57,359 bases of DNA from Clostridiales bacterium. GTDB lineage: Bacteria; Bacillota; Peptococcia; DRI-13; UBA5745. The position numbers and the translations under genes are program-made. The stretch lies in NCBI GenBank assembly GCA_009782505.1, contig WRIW01000002.1, forward strand, positions 1 through 57,359, in the 5' to 3' direction. How positions within the stretch are numbered: position 1 is the stretch's first letter; each line of letters starts with the position of its first letter. Under the pieces are notes generated by a model. That model ran no database searches. It saw nothing but the letters and a program-made list of their open reading frames with translations, and had not been told where the DNA came from. Shown here piece by piece: positions 42,595-52,056 of this stretch.

Positions 42595-42672
42595 GCAAAC
42601 ACAGCAGGCTGCAAAGTCCCCTTCACAACCCATTGGCCGCGGCAACCGGTCTGGCTGCCTGCGGCTCGGAGC
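42595..42672 (-). promoter_or_regulatory. Probable Moco/Tuco (molybdenum/tungsten cofactor) riboswitch aptamer
   Basis: Read on the minus strand the leader contains CTCCGAGCC, then GGCAGCC-AGACC-GGTTGCC forming a hairpin, then AATGGGTTGTGAAGGGG and GCAGCC. These blocks and their order match my recollection of the Moco RNA motif found upstream of molybdopterin genes and molybdenum/tungsten enzymes. It starts about 10 bases into the predicted transcript, and the downstream gene is a tungsten/molybdenum oxidoreductase. The match is from memory, without a covariance-model score. Confidence 0.7.
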
Positions 42673-42688
42673 TTCCTTTACAGAGAAA

Positions 42689-42717
42689 ATTATAACGTAT
42701 GCGGCGGCGGATTTCAA
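42689..42717 (-). promoter_or_regulatory. Promoter of the AOR-MoaD operon
   Basis: On the minus strand: TTGAAA (42717-42712), 17-base spacer, perfect TATAAT (42694-42689). RNA start near 42682, giving a leader of about 185 bases. Confidence 0.75.
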
Positions 42718-42780
42718 TAGGTTTATTCGCCAAACCCTGCTATAATGGAAAGAAAAATCGTATCAGGGGAGGGTATATAC

Positions 42781-43728
42781 ATGGATCTGATTAAGGTCAT
42801 CCAGCCCGGCGAACCGGGAAATCCGTATCCGTCGCCTATCGTCGACCCTGTGGGCGTGACTCGCAAGTACCTGAATGTGAGCTATACGCCGGATAAGCCC
42901 CACCCCATGCGGATACTGGATATCTGCCTGCCCGAGGCGGGGGAGGGCCCTTATCCTGTGCTGATCTACATGCACGGGGGCGGCTTTGTGGGCGGACTAA
43001 AAAATGACCTCCACGCGGAAAGCTACATGGAGGCGGTCAATGAGGGGTATGCCTATGTGGGCGTGGAGCAGCGACTGTGCTCGCCCAAGGGGGACGGTAC
43101 CTTTGACCCCGACGGCAGATTCCCAGGGCCGCTGTATGACCTGAAAGCGGCGATACGCTTCCTGCGGGCAAATGCCGGGAAGTATCAGCTTGACCCGGAT
43201 CGCTTCGCCCTGCTGGGCACCTCCGCCGGGGGTTACCATGTGGCTATGGCGGCGGCGACTCAGGACGCCACGGTCATGTACGACGAGTCCTTCGGGTTTG
43301 CCGGCGTCAGTGGTAGAGTGCAGGCGGTGGTGGATCTCTTCGGCGTGGGAGACCTGATGCTCCAGTCGGATTTCAGCGGCAAAAAGATCGAGAGTCCCCC
43401 GGAAGGGTATCCCGCATTATTGCTGCACAACTTCGCCGATGTCTTCCTGGGCGTGCCTTGCCGGGAACATCCGAATCTGGCGTATTTTGCTAATCCGGAA
43501 TCCTGGGTCACGCCGGATCTGCCGCCCATGCTGATACAGACGGGAGCGGCCGACCAGGTGGTGCCGGTGGCATGCTCCCGCAATCTCGTCAAACGCATCG
43601 AAGAGGTCTGCGGCAAAGGCCGCGTCGTCTATGATGAGTTCCCGGACTACGCCCACGGCGACCCGAGGTTCCACGACCCGGCGAACCACAGGCGTATATA
43701 TAACTGGCTGAAAGCGGCGCTGGGCTGA
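42781..43728 (+). CDS. Alpha/beta hydrolase (HSL-like carboxylesterase/lipase)
   Basis: A 315-residue esterase of the hormone-sensitive-lipase-like group. Oxyanion-hole motif YMHGGGFVGG near residue 63, nucleophile serine in LLGTSAGGYH, and likely acid/histidine in GAADQVVPV and DYAHGDPRFH. The ATG at 42781 follows GGGGAGGG at 8-9 bases; an ATG at 42745 is in frame but has no site and overlaps a TATAAT box (42741-42746). No signal peptide, so cytoplasmic. Physiological ester unknown. Confidence 0.9.
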   Translation: MDLIKVIQPGEPGNPYPSPIVDPVGVTRKYLNVSYTPDKPHPMRILDICLPEAGEGPYPVLIYMHGGGFVGGLKNDLHAESYMEAVNEGYAYVGVEQRLCSPKGDGTFDPDGRFPGPLYDLKAAIRFLRANAGKYQLDPDRFALLGTSAGGYHVAMAAATQDATVMYDESFGFAGVSGRVQAVVDLFGVGDLMLQSDFSGKKIESPPEGYPALLLHNFADVFLGVPCREHPNLAYFANPESWVTPDLPPMLIQTGAADQVVPVACSRNLVKRIEEVCGKGRVVYDEFPDYAHGDPRFHDPANHRRIYNWLKAALG

Positions 43729-43775
43729 GTCTCACTCCTGTGGATAGCAACGGCCGCGTTGCGATCCGTTACGTG

Positions 43776-44876
43776 TTACGCTTGCGGGATATATCCCTGG
43801 CTGCATAGGAGCTCGGCCATGAGCACGTTGCCCCCCGCCGCTCCCCTCAGAGTATTGTGGGAGAGGCAGACGAATTTGATATCGTATTGGCTGTCGGGCC
43901 TGAGCCTGCCGATGCTGATTGCCATACCGCCTTCCAGATCCCGGTCCAGCCGTGTCTGGGGGCGGTCTTCTTCATCGAAGTAGCGGAGGAAACGTTTCGG
44001 CGCCGTAGGCAGGCTTAGCCGCTGGGGCAAACCGTCGAACCCGGCCCAGATATCCTTGATTTCCTCGATGGCGGGCTTTTTCTCAAAGGAAGCGAATACC
44101 GCCGCCAGATGCCCGTCGGTAACGGGTACGCGTATGCATTGGGATGTGATGGAAGGGCCCTGGGCGGGGATGACGCCTTCCGGTGTGACCTTGCCCCAGA
44201 TCTTCAGGGGCTCCCGTTCGCTTTTATCTTCTTCGCCCTTGATCAGGGGGATGACATTGTCCGCCATCTCAGGCCAGGTGCCAAAGGTTTTCCCCGCCCC
44301 GGATATCGCCTGATAAGTGCAGGCCAGGGCCTTGGTCATCCCGTAGCGCTCATGGAGGGGCCACAGCGGCGGCAGGTAGCTTTGCAGCGAGCAGTTGGAC
44401 TTGACGGCGATGAAGCCTCTCTCGGCGCCCAGCCTGCGGCGCTGCTGGGCGATGACTTCGGCATGGTCCGGATTGAGCTCCGGGATGATCATCGGCACGT
44501 CGGGCGTCCAGCGGTGGGCGCTGTTGTTGGAGAATACCGGGCACTCGGCTTTGGCGTAGGATTCTTCCAGTGCCCGCAACGCGTCTTTGTCCATTTCCAC
44601 GGCGCAGAAGATGAAATCCGCTTGGGCGGCAATGGCGGCCACGTCTTTTTCGCCGTCCAGGACAGTTTTATCCTTGACCATGTCCGGCATCGGTTCATTC
44701 ATAAACCAACGGTAGCCGGCGGCCTCCTGGTAAGACTTGCCTGCGGAGCGCCCGCTGGCGGCTAAGACCGTCAGGCTGAACCAGGGATGCTTATGAAGCA
44801 AAAGGATCAGGCGCTGCCCCACCATGCCGGTAGCGCCCACGATACCCACTTTCCATTTCTTATCCGTCATCGTCAA
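43776..44876 (-). CDS. asd: Aspartate-semialdehyde dehydrogenase (archaeal/fungal-type)
   Basis: A 366-residue NADPH enzyme forming aspartate semialdehyde for lysine, threonine and methionine synthesis. The cofactor loop is VGIVGATGMVGQRL; the catalytic cysteine is in FIAVKSNCSLQSYL; substrate-binding QAISGAGKTF and a later RVPVTDGHLAAV histidine follow. The sequence is of the archaeal/yeast group rather than the E. coli group. The TTG at 44876 is preferred: AAGGAGG is 7 bases before it but 13 bases before the in-frame ATG at 44870. It is monocistronic and convergent with the esterase gene. Confidence 0.9.
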   Translation of the reverse strand: MTMTDKKWKVGIVGATGMVGQRLILLLHKHPWFSLTVLAASGRSAGKSYQEAAGYRWFMNEPMPDMVKDKTVLDGEKDVAAIAAQADFIFCAVEMDKDALRALEESYAKAECPVFSNNSAHRWTPDVPMIIPELNPDHAEVIAQQRRRLGAERGFIAVKSNCSLQSYLPPLWPLHERYGMTKALACTYQAISGAGKTFGTWPEMADNVIPLIKGEEDKSEREPLKIWGKVTPEGVIPAQGPSITSQCIRVPVTDGHLAAVFASFEKKPAIEEIKDIWAGFDGLPQRLSLPTAPKRFLRYFDEEDRPQTRLDRDLEGGMAISIGRLRPDSQYDIKFVCLSHNTLRGAAGGNVLMAELLCSQGYIPQA

Positions 44877-45012
44877 ACTTCAACCTCCTTCATTAAAACG
44901 CGCGACTTGGTACTCCGCAACACCGAAAAGTCGCATTCTTTGCAGCCTTTCTTGCTTCCGGTTACACCCGCTTCCGGAGCTAAGGATTCGCAATTTATCG
45001 CTTTACAGATCC

Positions 45013-45405
45013 TTATGTTTTCTTCTCCAAAGCAGCGCCGCATTTGCTGCAGCGTATGGTGATACGGCCTTTGCCCGCCGGTACCCGCAGGATCTGCCCG
45101 CAGCCGGGGCATTTGAAGAAACGGTGCGTCCTTCTCTCCGCTATCCTTCGGCGGGTAAGCTTGGCCCAACCGGTCACGGGCTGCAGGATGCTAAGGAATT
45201 TTTGATTTTCACGCCTGCGGCGGGCGATATTCTTCGACAGGAAACGGAAGGCCGCGGTGAAAATGCACAGATAAGCCAGGGAATCAAAGATGCGGAATCC
45301 GGTCAAGCGGACCGCGAAAGCGAAAGGCCAGTAGATGACGATCAGCGCGTAAGTCAATTGATCGGGGCCGTATCTGCCTTGCATGAATTTTCGAAACCAA
45401 TTCAA
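45013..45405 (-). CDS. Small membrane protein with C-terminal zinc ribbon
   Basis: 130 residues. One or two hydrophobic segments (LTYALIVIYWPFAFAVRL, FDSLAYLCIFTAAFRFL) are followed by a basic stretch and a rubredoxin-type zinc ribbon, CPGCGQILRVPAGKGRITIRCSKCG. Similar small proteins are widespread in Firmicutes without known function. It appears to start at TTG (45405) with GGAGGG 6-7 bases upstream, and has its own promoter at 45441-45469. Confidence 0.75.
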   Translation of the reverse strand: MNWFRKFMQGRYGPDQLTYALIVIYWPFAFAVRLTGFRIFDSLAYLCIFTAAFRFLSKNIARRRRENQKFLSILQPVTGWAKLTRRRIAERRTHRFFKCPGCGQILRVPAGKGRITIRCSKCGAALEKKT

Positions 45406-45440
45406 GCCAAGCCCTCCTACCGTTTCGATAATATTACGAC

Positions 45441-45469
45441 ACTATACCACAATTTCCGGCGTCAGGCAA
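45441..45469 (-). promoter_or_regulatory. Promoter of the zinc-ribbon protein gene
   Basis: On the minus strand TTGCCT (45469-45464), 17-base spacer, TATAGT (45446-45441). Confidence 0.6.
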
Positions 45470-45522
45470 ACCGGACGACGAATGGCATCAGTCATTTTGA
45501 TAGCGCGGCTGTTAAGAAATGT

Positions 45523-45551
45523 TTGAAATACATGCCCGGATTGGATATAAT
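45523..45551 (+). promoter_or_regulatory. Promoter upstream of the GNAT remnant and tilS
   Basis: TTGAAA (45523-45528), 17-base spacer, perfect TATAAT (45546-45551). It is well placed to drive tilS through the short GNAT frame. Confidence 0.75.
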
Positions 45552-45589
45552 ACGTTAAAAAAACGGGCGCGGTGAAGGGGGGCGGCACA

Positions 45590-45706
45590 ATGCTGAGTAT
45601 CCGGACGGCGAGAACTGAAGACGCCGAAGCGCTCCGGGAGCTGTATCATGACCATTTGACGTCGGATCCGCCCGTCGAGCCACGGGATATGGCGGCGTGG
45701 CGTTGA
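45590..45706 (+). pseudogene. Truncated GNAT acetyltransferase N terminus (38 residues)
   Basis: ATG with a GGGGGGCGG site opens a frame reading LSIRTARTEDAEALRELYHD, then HLTSDPPVEPRDMAAWR and a stop. This is the first strand, helix and loop of a GNAT N-acetyltransferase; the acetyl-CoA-binding part is missing. The stop overlaps the GTG start of tilS by 10 bases. It looks like a deletion remnant that now provides a promoter and translational lead-in for tilS. Confidence 0.7.
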
Positions 45707-47460
45707 CGACTTTTCCGGAGCGGGTGAAGGAGACCCTGATCAGGCATAACATGCTCGCCGGGGGGGCCCGTGTATTAGCCGCCTTTTCCGGCGGCGCCGA
45801 CTCCCTGGCTCTGCTTTGCGCCCTTTTCGCGCTAAAGGGAGAAGGGCTGCTTGAGTTAGCCGCGGCCCATCTGGATCACGGCCTTCGGGGGGAGAGGTCG
45901 CGGGAGGACGCGGACTGGGCTGAAGGCTTCTGCCGGGAGCGGGACATAACCTTCTTTCGCGGCTATTGGCCGGGTCATGAGCATGTGAAGGAAGGGCGTT
46001 CCCCCGAAGACGCCGCCAGAAAGGCGCGTAGGGCTTTCCTGGAAGGCGCCCTGAAGGAATGGAAGGGAAGCGCCATTGCTTTAGGGCATCATCTGGACGA
46101 CCAGGCGGAAACCGTACTGATCCATCTGCTCCACGGCGCCGGGCCGCGTGGGCTGGGGGGCATGGCGCCGGTGAACGGGTTATACATCCGGCCGCTCCTT
46201 GAGGTCAGCCGGCGGGAGGTCACGGACTATGTCGGGGAGCTGGGCATAGAGCCCAGATTCGATGAAACCAACGACGATACGGCATATCTGCGAAACAGGC
46301 TGCGCCGCCTGGTCGTGCCCCTGCTGAAGGAGGGTAATCCGGGCTTCGCCGCCGCCGCGGGCAGGGCGGCTGAGTTGGTCAGGGAAGAGGACGCTTATCT
46401 CGATAGATTGGCAGCGGAGGCTTTGGCTGGCATGAGTATCGCCGGGGCGACTCAGGCAGACCCGGGTCTTGCCGATCCGCCCTCAGAGGCAGACAGACTG
46501 GCGATCTTGTATAAGCTGGCGGGCAGGGAAGCCGAGGCGGCGGAAACGTATAGGATATCGCTCCGCGGCCTGACGGCCCTGGATCCGGTATTGGCAAGGA
46601 GGGCGCTGCGGCTCTGGCTCACCGCCCGCACGGGGCGGCTGGACGCCGATATGGCGGGCATAGAGCGGGTTTACCGGATGGCGCTTAGCGGTCGCACCGG
46701 CTCCCGGGCGGAAGTATACGGCGGTATAAGCGTCGTCAAAGAGAAAGGCAGCCTGACGCTGCTATACCGGCGTGAGGCCGGCGGGGAGCCCGGCGCTTCC
46801 GCGCAGGAGGCGGCGCGGGACGCACAGGAGGCGGCGCGGGGCGCGCAGGCTCCGAAGCTGGAGGAAGCCGGGGCGGCGGAGCGGCGGCGGTATGAGGTGC
46901 CGGTCATGCCGGGCGAGACCGTGACCATTGCCGGCGGAAAAGCCGCGATACGCGCGGATTGGGCAGAAGAAGCGTCGCATAGCGGCTTTGTGAAAGACGC
47001 TTCATCAGGCAGCCAAGCCGCGGAGGTTCCGGCGGCGGACGCGCCTTCGGGCAGCCCGGCTGTGGAAGCGCCAGGGGGCGGGAAGGCGGATGAGAGCATC
47101 GTCGACAGCTACGCCTGCCCATGGCCAGCCGGCGGCCCGTGGCCTACGCTGAGATACCGGCGCCCGGGGGATTGGCTGCAAATGCCTTATGGGCGTAAGA
47201 AGCTGAAGGATAAACTCATCGAGAAAGGCGTCCCCCGGGGCATAAGGGATTCCCTGCCCCTGCTGGCGTTTGGCCCGCAGGTATTGTGGATCCCGGGCGT
47301 GGCGAAGGCGGAAGGGCCGTACGCGCCCCCTGCCGGGGAGCCGGGACCAGACGCGGCACAAGACGTGAAACAGATCAGATTTGACTGCCTTTATACCGGC
47401 GCGGCGGAGCCTTCCGCACAAAATTTAATAAATGTTGACGAGAGCCGCTTTTCTGTTTAG
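45697..47460 (+). CDS. tilS: tRNA(Ile)-lysidine synthetase, unusually long
   Basis: A cytoplasmic enzyme that converts C34 of the AUA-reading tRNA-Ile to lysidine. The P-loop AAFSGGADSLALLCAL is near residue 30, followed by DHGLRGERSREDA and LGHHLDDQAETVLIHLLHGAGPRGLGGM; the C-terminal TilS domain appears in RYRRPGDWLQMPYGRKKLKDKLIEKGVPR. At 587 residues it is over 100 longer than usual. The extra length is a low-complexity Ala/Gly/Ser/Glu segment around residues 358-475, including a tandem AQEAARD/AQEAARG (46801-46842). It starts with GTG inside the GNAT remnant. Confidence 0.92.
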   Translation: MALTTFPERVKETLIRHNMLAGGARVLAAFSGGADSLALLCALFALKGEGLLELAAAHLDHGLRGERSREDADWAEGFCRERDITFFRGYWPGHEHVKEGRSPEDAARKARRAFLEGALKEWKGSAIALGHHLDDQAETVLIHLLHGAGPRGLGGMAPVNGLYIRPLLEVSRREVTDYVGELGIEPRFDETNDDTAYLRNRLRRLVVPLLKEGNPGFAAAAGRAAELVREEDAYLDRLAAEALAGMSIAGATQADPGLADPPSEADRLAILYKLAGREAEAAETYRISLRGLTALDPVLARRALRLWLTARTGRLDADMAGIERVYRMALSGRTGSRAEVYGGISVVKEKGSLTLLYRREAGGEPGASAQEAARDAQEAARGAQAPKLEEAGAAERRRYEVPVMPGETVTIAGGKAAIRADWAEEASHSGFVKDASSGSQAAEVPAADAPSGSPAVEAPGGGKADESIVDSYACPWPAGGPWPTLRYRRPGDWLQMPYGRKKLKDKLIEKGVPRGIRDSLPLLAFGPQVLWIPGVAKAEGPYAPPAGEPGPDAAQDVKQIRFDCLYTGAAEPSAQNLINVDESRFSV

Positions 47461-47463
47461 TAT
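47435..47463 (+). promoter_or_regulatory. Promoter of the DASS transporter gene
   Basis: TTGACG (47435-47440), 17-base spacer, TAGTAT (47458-47463), inside the end of tilS. The hexamers equal those of the 7511 promoter, but the spacer is different. Confidence 0.55.
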
Positions 47464-47494
47464 AGGTGATAGTACATATTAGGAGGGACCGCGA

Positions 47495-48904
47495 ATGCCA
47501 AAAATATCCGCTGAACTGAAACGGGGCATAGCCCTCATCGCCGTTGTCGCCGCGTATATCATCATCATGGCTATACCTACGCCTGCCGGGCTGACCCCCG
47601 AAGGGCAAAGGGCCATCGCCATGATGGTGTGCGTCGTGATCTGCTGGGTCACGGAAGTCGTCCCCATCCTCATCACCTCGGTGCTGTTTATCTTTGTTAC
47701 TTACCTGCTGGGATTAAACTCAGAGTCGGGGGCGGTGAAAGACTTTGCCAGCCCAACGGTATTTTTCGTGTTTGCCTCCATGCTGCTGGCTTATGCTCTT
47801 GAGAACAGCGGGTTAAACAAACGCCTGGCTCTGAATATGACCGTATTATCCAAGGGAAAACCTAAGCTGCTCATTCTTTTCATGATGTTTGGCACGGCGA
47901 TCCTCTCGACGATCATCTCCAACGTCCCTTCTTGCGCCGCGTTCTTCTTCATCGTTAAAGCCCTTTGCGAGCAGAACAACTGCGAGAGGGGCACGAGCAA
48001 CTTCGCCAAAGCCGGCATCATCGGCGTCATCTTCGGCGCCATGGTAGGCGGCAACGCCACCCCCGCCGGGTCTTCGCTGAATGTACTGGGCTTGAATCTG
48101 CTCAGACAAAGCACGGGCATGTCCCTGAGCTTCAGCGAATGGACCTTGTTTGGCCTGCCCATCGTGATCGTCATGGTCCCCATCCTGTGGTTCATCATCA
48201 TCAAAGTATTTCCGCCGGAATTCGAGCTGTTGGCCGGGGTGGAGGATTCCAAAAAGGAACTGGAGCAATTAGGAAAGCTGACCAAACAGGAAATCAAATT
48301 CATGGTCATATCGGTTCTGATGCTGACTTTCTGGTTTACAGAGAAGTATTTGCACAATATCTCGGTGTCGGCTTCAACGATGGCCTTCGCTACCTTGTAC
48401 TTCTGCCCCGGTATCAATCTGCTGACCTACGAATACGTTAAAGACAAGCTGGACTGGACGCTGATCATCATGATCGGCGCTTCGGGCACCTTTGGCGCCG
48501 CCATGTTCAACACAGGGGCGTCGAGCTGGCTGGCCAACACCTTCCTCGGGCCGTTCACCAATTCGAGCCCGCTGATCCTGGCTTTTGTCATCGCCACTTT
48601 CTGCACGGTCATCAAGATACTGATCCCCTCCAATCCGGCCTGCGTTACCATCATGGTGCCTACATTGGCGGCCTTTTCCCTGGATACCGGCATACCCTTG
48701 ATGATGCTGTATCTGCCCATGGCTTTCACGATATCCGCCAGCTGGCTGCTGCCCTTCGATCCGGTTCCGGTGATTTGCTGGCCCGACCGGTACTTTTCCA
48801 TCAAGGACTTCTTCAAAGCAGGGATATGGGGCCATATCGCCCTCATCTTCGTCGCCGTAGCGGTGGTTATGATCATCGGCACGCCCCTGGGTTATTTCCG
48901 ATAG
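47495..48904 (+). CDS. DASS/SLC13-family anion (dicarboxylate) transporter
   Basis: A 469-residue, roughly 11-helix sodium-coupled carrier for di- or tricarboxylates. Conserved features include the substrate-site SNPACVTIMVPTL near residue 380, GGNATPAGSSLNVLGL near residue 186, and FWFTEKYLHNISVS. It lies between tilS and ftsH, where many Firmicutes have hpt; it has its own promoter and terminator, so it appears to be an independent insertion. It may supply organic acids to the fermentative enzymes in this window (inference). Confidence 0.9.
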   Translation: MPKISAELKRGIALIAVVAAYIIIMAIPTPAGLTPEGQRAIAMMVCVVICWVTEVVPILITSVLFIFVTYLLGLNSESGAVKDFASPTVFFVFASMLLAYALENSGLNKRLALNMTVLSKGKPKLLILFMMFGTAILSTIISNVPSCAAFFFIVKALCEQNNCERGTSNFAKAGIIGVIFGAMVGGNATPAGSSLNVLGLNLLRQSTGMSLSFSEWTLFGLPIVIVMVPILWFIIIKVFPPEFELLAGVEDSKKELEQLGKLTKQEIKFMVISVLMLTFWFTEKYLHNISVSASTMAFATLYFCPGINLLTYEYVKDKLDWTLIIMIGASGTFGAAMFNTGASSWLANTFLGPFTNSSPLILAFVIATFCTVIKILIPSNPACVTIMVPTLAAFSLDTGIPLMMLYLPMAFTISASWLLPFDPVPVICWPDRYFSIKDFFKAGIWGHIALIFVAVAVVMIIGTPLGYFR

Positions 48905-48942
48905 AGCTCCGGTAGAGCTCATTACAAATCAAAACGCGGAGC

Positions 48943-48977
48943 CTGCCCGGCGGTCGTCGGGCGGTTTTCGTTTTTTT
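48943..48977 (+). terminator. Intrinsic terminator of the DASS gene
   Basis: CTGCCCG/CGGGCGG stem (7 bp including one G-T) with TTTTCGTTTTTTT downstream. Confidence 0.75.
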
Positions 48978-48978
48978 G

Positions 48979-49007
48979 TTGAAAAATTAGGGCGTTCGTG
49001 ATATTAT
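48979..49007 (+). promoter_or_regulatory. Promoter of the ftsH-fol operon
   Basis: TTGAAA (48979-48984), 17-base spacer, TATTAT (49002-49007); ftsH begins at 49082. Confidence 0.65.
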
Positions 49008-49081
49008 GATTAAACGTGTGAACTGCTAAAGACAACCGGTCATAATCCGGGGATTCACGGGAAAACCGGAGGGAGATTTAC

Positions 49082-51130
49082 GTGAACCGTATGTACCGCA
49101 ACATAGTTTTGAGAAACCTGGCGATCATGATGGTCATCGGTCTTCTCGTCATTTCCTTTCTCAACGGGATGACGAAGAGGATCGGCGAGCCCGACCCGTT
49201 CCAGGGGAACTATAACGCTTTCATCAACGCATTGCAGCAGGGCAGGATAGCCACGATCAATCTGGTGCAGAAATCCGACGTCAAGGAGATCAAGGGGACG
49301 CTGGTGGACGGCGCTGTATTTGAGCTCCTGGGGCCGCCTTTCGACGAGACGCTTACGGAGCTGCTCAAGGAGAAGAACATACCCTTCTATCAGAAGCCTG
49401 TCCCCCAGAACCTTGTCCTGAACTTCTTTATCAGCTTTGTGCCTATGATCCTGCTCATCGTGCTGATGTTCTTCATGCTGCAGCAGACCCAAAGCGGCGG
49501 CAAAGCCATGCAGTTTGGCAAGAGCAGGGCAAAACTCCAGACTTCCGATAAGAAAAAAGTCACCTTCGCGGACGTAGCCGGTATAGACGAGGTCAAGGAG
49601 GAGCTTCAGGAAGTGGTGGATTTCCTGAAGAACCCCGACAAATTCATCGCCATCGGCGCGAAGATACCCAAGGGCGTACTCCTCGTCGGCCTGCCCGGCA
49701 CCGGCAAGACCCTCATCGCCAGGGCTCTGGCGGGGGAAGCCGGCGTGCCTTTCTTCAGCATAAGCGGCTCCGACTTTGTGGAGATGTTCGTAGGCGTGGG
49801 AGCCTCCCGGGTCAGGGATCTCTTTGACCAGGCGAAGAAGAACAGCCCCTGCATCGTTTTCATCGACGAGATCGACGCCGTGGGGCGCCAGAGAGGCGCG
49901 GGCCTTGGCGGGGGGCACGACGAAAGGGAGCAGACGCTAAACCAGTTGCTGGTGGAGATGGACGGCTTCAACGTCAATGAAAGCATCATCATCATCGCCG
50001 CTACCAACCGGCCGGATATACTAGACCCCGCCCTCCTGCGGCCTGGGCGTTTCGACAGGCAGGTCGTAGTGGACGCCCCCGACCTGGACGGCAGAGAGGC
50101 GATACTGAAGGTTCACAGCAAGGGCAAGCCTCTGGAAGACAAGGCGGATTTGACGATACTGGCCAAGCGCACCCCGGGCTTCACCGGCGCCGACCTGGCT
50201 AACCTGATGAATGAAGCGGCCCTTCTGGCTGCGCGCCGCAACAAGAAAAAGATATCCATGACGGAGCTGGAAGAGGCCATCGAGAGGACCATCGCCGGGC
50301 CGGAGAAGAAGTCCAGAAAAATCACGGTTTATGACCAGAGGCTGGTGGCCTATCACGAATCCGGCCATACCCTGGTGGCAGCGCTCCTTGCCCATACCGA
50401 CCCCATACATAAGGTATCCATCGTGCCCCGGGGGCGCGCCGGGGGGTATACGCTGATGCTGCCGGACAGGGACACAAAGTATGTGCCGAAGAGCAAGCTT
50501 ATCGACGAGGTAAAGACCTTGCTGGGCGGGCGCATAGCGGAAAGCCTGGTCCTGGAGGAAATCAGCACCGGCGCGACCAACGATTTGGAAAGGGCGTCAA
50601 AGATCATTCGCAGGATGATCACCGAGTACGGCATGTCCGACGCTTTGGGGCCCCTGACTTACGGAGCGAAGCAGGAGCAAGTGTTCCTGGGCAGGGATTT
50701 TGCCCAAAACCGGGATTATTCCGAATCCGTGGCGGAAGCCATCGACAATGAAGCCCGCCAGCTCATGAACGACTGCTACCATGACGCGGAATACATCCTG
50801 GAGCATAATATCGAAGTCCTTCACGCTCTGGCCAAAGCCCTCATGGAGAAAGAGACCCTCAGCGCGGACGAGGTGAAGGCTATATTCAACGCCGCCGGGC
50901 TGAAGAAACCGGAGCCCCACTGGGGCGCCCTGGAGAAGAAGTGGGCGGACGAGGACGAGATCGAAAAGAAGCTTCGGGGAGAAGCAGGGGAGCTTGAGCC
51001 GGACGAAGCGGCGGACAGCCCCGGCGATGAGGAGCCTGCGGACGCCCCGGATCAGGACGATAGCGGGAATCGCGCCGGGGGCGCGGGTCCGGTGGACGAC
51101 GCCGGCGGGACAGCCGCCGCGGAAGCATGA
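49082..51130 (+). CDS. ftsH: ATP-dependent zinc metalloprotease FtsH
   Basis: A 682-residue membrane-anchored AAA+ protease degrading membrane and regulatory proteins. Two membrane helices (about 10-25 and 117-138) bracket an extracytoplasmic domain. The AAA module has [11 protein letters not shown] (most FtsH have GPPGTGKT), Walker [17 protein letters not shown] and second region of homology [19 protein letters not shown]. The protease motif is HESGH near residue 425, with the third zinc ligand in [10 protein letters not shown] long acidic, disordered tail (about 60 residues, Asp/Glu/Ala/Gly) extends beyond the family core. It starts at GTG after GGAGGGAG and overlaps folP (ATGA). Confidence 0.96.
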   Translation: MNRMYRNIVLRNLAIMMVIGLLVISFLNGMTKRIGEPDPFQGNYNAFINALQQGRIATINLVQKSDVKEIKGTLVDGAVFELLGPPFDETLTELLKEKNIPFYQKPVPQNLVLNFFISFVPMILLIVLMFFMLQQTQSGGKAMQFGKSRAKLQTSDKKKVTFADVAGIDEVKEELQEVVDFLKNPDKFIAIGAKIPKGVLLVGLPGTGKTLIARALAGEAGVPFFSISGSDFVEMFVGVGASRVRDLFDQAKKNSPCIVFIDEIDAVGRQRGAGLGGGHDEREQTLNQLLVEMDGFNVNESIIIIAATNRPDILDPALLRPGRFDRQVVVDAPDLDGREAILKVHSKGKPLEDKADLTILAKRTPGFTGADLANLMNEAALLAARRNKKKISMTELEEAIERTIAGPEKKSRKITVYDQRLVAYHESGHTLVAALLAHTDPIHKVSIVPRGRAGGYTLMLPDRDTKYVPKSKLIDEVKTLLGGRIAESLVLEEISTGATNDLERASKIIRRMITEYGMSDALGPLTYGAKQEQVFLGRDFAQNRDYSESVAEAIDNEARQLMNDCYHDAEYILEHNIEVLHALAKALMEKETLSADEVKAIFNAAGLKKPEPHWGALEKKWADEDEIEKKLRGEAGELEPDEAADSPGDEEPADAPDQDDSGNRAGGAGPVDDAGGTAAAEA

Positions 51131-52056
51131 CGGATGATGTGTTCCGGGCCTACCGGACTTCAGCGGGTACGCTAAGCTGGCGCCGGCGGGGGGTCGTGTT
51201 TGACTTTCCGCCGGTTTTGCCGTATATAGCCGGGATACTAAACGTCACCCCGGACTCTTTTTCCGATGGCGGAAGTTACGCCACGGTCGACAAGGCTGTG
51301 GCCCACGCTCTGGATATGGCGGAGGCGGGGGCGGCTATCGTAGACGTAGGGGGCCAGTCTACCCGACCCGGCTCCCTCCCGGTGAGCGCGGAGGAGGAGA
51401 TGGGACGTATACTTCCGGTGCTGGAGGCATTAAGAACGGCTTTTGGCGATGAGGCGTACAGCGGCCCTCATGTCCTCCTGTCTCTGGACACGGACAAAGC
51501 GGAAGTAGCGGACTTTGTACTGAGCCGTGGGCTTGCGGATATGCTCAACGACGAAAGCGGCGGGGATACGGCTATGGCGGAAGCCGCCGCCCGGCACAAG
51601 ACGCCCCTCGTCCTGATGCACCGGCCCGCCGGGCCCGGGCGGGGGAGCCTGGAGGCGGTGATGGAGGACCTGGCTGAGATCCGCCGGGCTTATATGGAAG
51701 CCGGCTTGCGGCCGGAGTGCCTCGCGCTGGATCCGGGCCTGGGTTTCGGCAAGGACGAGGATGAGAACCTGGCTTTGTTCAGCAACTGTGGAAAGCTGCT
51801 GGAATTGGGCAGCCCGCTATACATCGGCGCCTCCAGGAAGCGATTCATCGGCAAGTACTCGGGTAATGCCGAAGCCGGTCGGCGGCTGGGGGGGAGCCTG
51901 GCGGCGGCGCTCTGGGCGGCGGCGGCAGGGGCGGCTTTTGTGCGGGTCCATGACGTGAGGGAGACGGCGGAGGCTTTAGCCATGTACGCCGCCATACGCA
52001 AAGCGGCGTCGCGAAATAGTACCGGAAGGGGAGGGGAGACGGATGGGCAGCGATAA
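51127..52056 (+). CDS. folP: Dihydropteroate synthase
   Basis: A 309-residue TIM-barrel enzyme joining hydroxymethyl-dihydropterin pyrophosphate with p-aminobenzoate. Signatures: [65 protein letters not shown] and [16 protein letters not shown] replaces the usual GIGFGK. It overlaps ftsH by four bases and folB by 14 bases. First of three folate genes in pathway order P-B-K. Confidence 0.95.
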   Translation: MTDDVFRAYRTSAGTLSWRRRGVVFDFPPVLPYIAGILNVTPDSFSDGGSYATVDKAVAHALDMAEAGAAIVDVGGQSTRPGSLPVSAEEEMGRILPVLEALRTAFGDEAYSGPHVLLSLDTDKAEVADFVLSRGLADMLNDESGGDTAMAEAAARHKTPLVLMHRPAGPGRGSLEAVMEDLAEIRRAYMEAGLRPECLALDPGLGFGKDEDENLALFSNCGKLLELGSPLYIGASRKRFIGKYSGNAEAGRRLGGSLAAALWAAAAGAAFVRVHDVRETAEALAMYAAIRKAASRNSTGRGGETDGQR

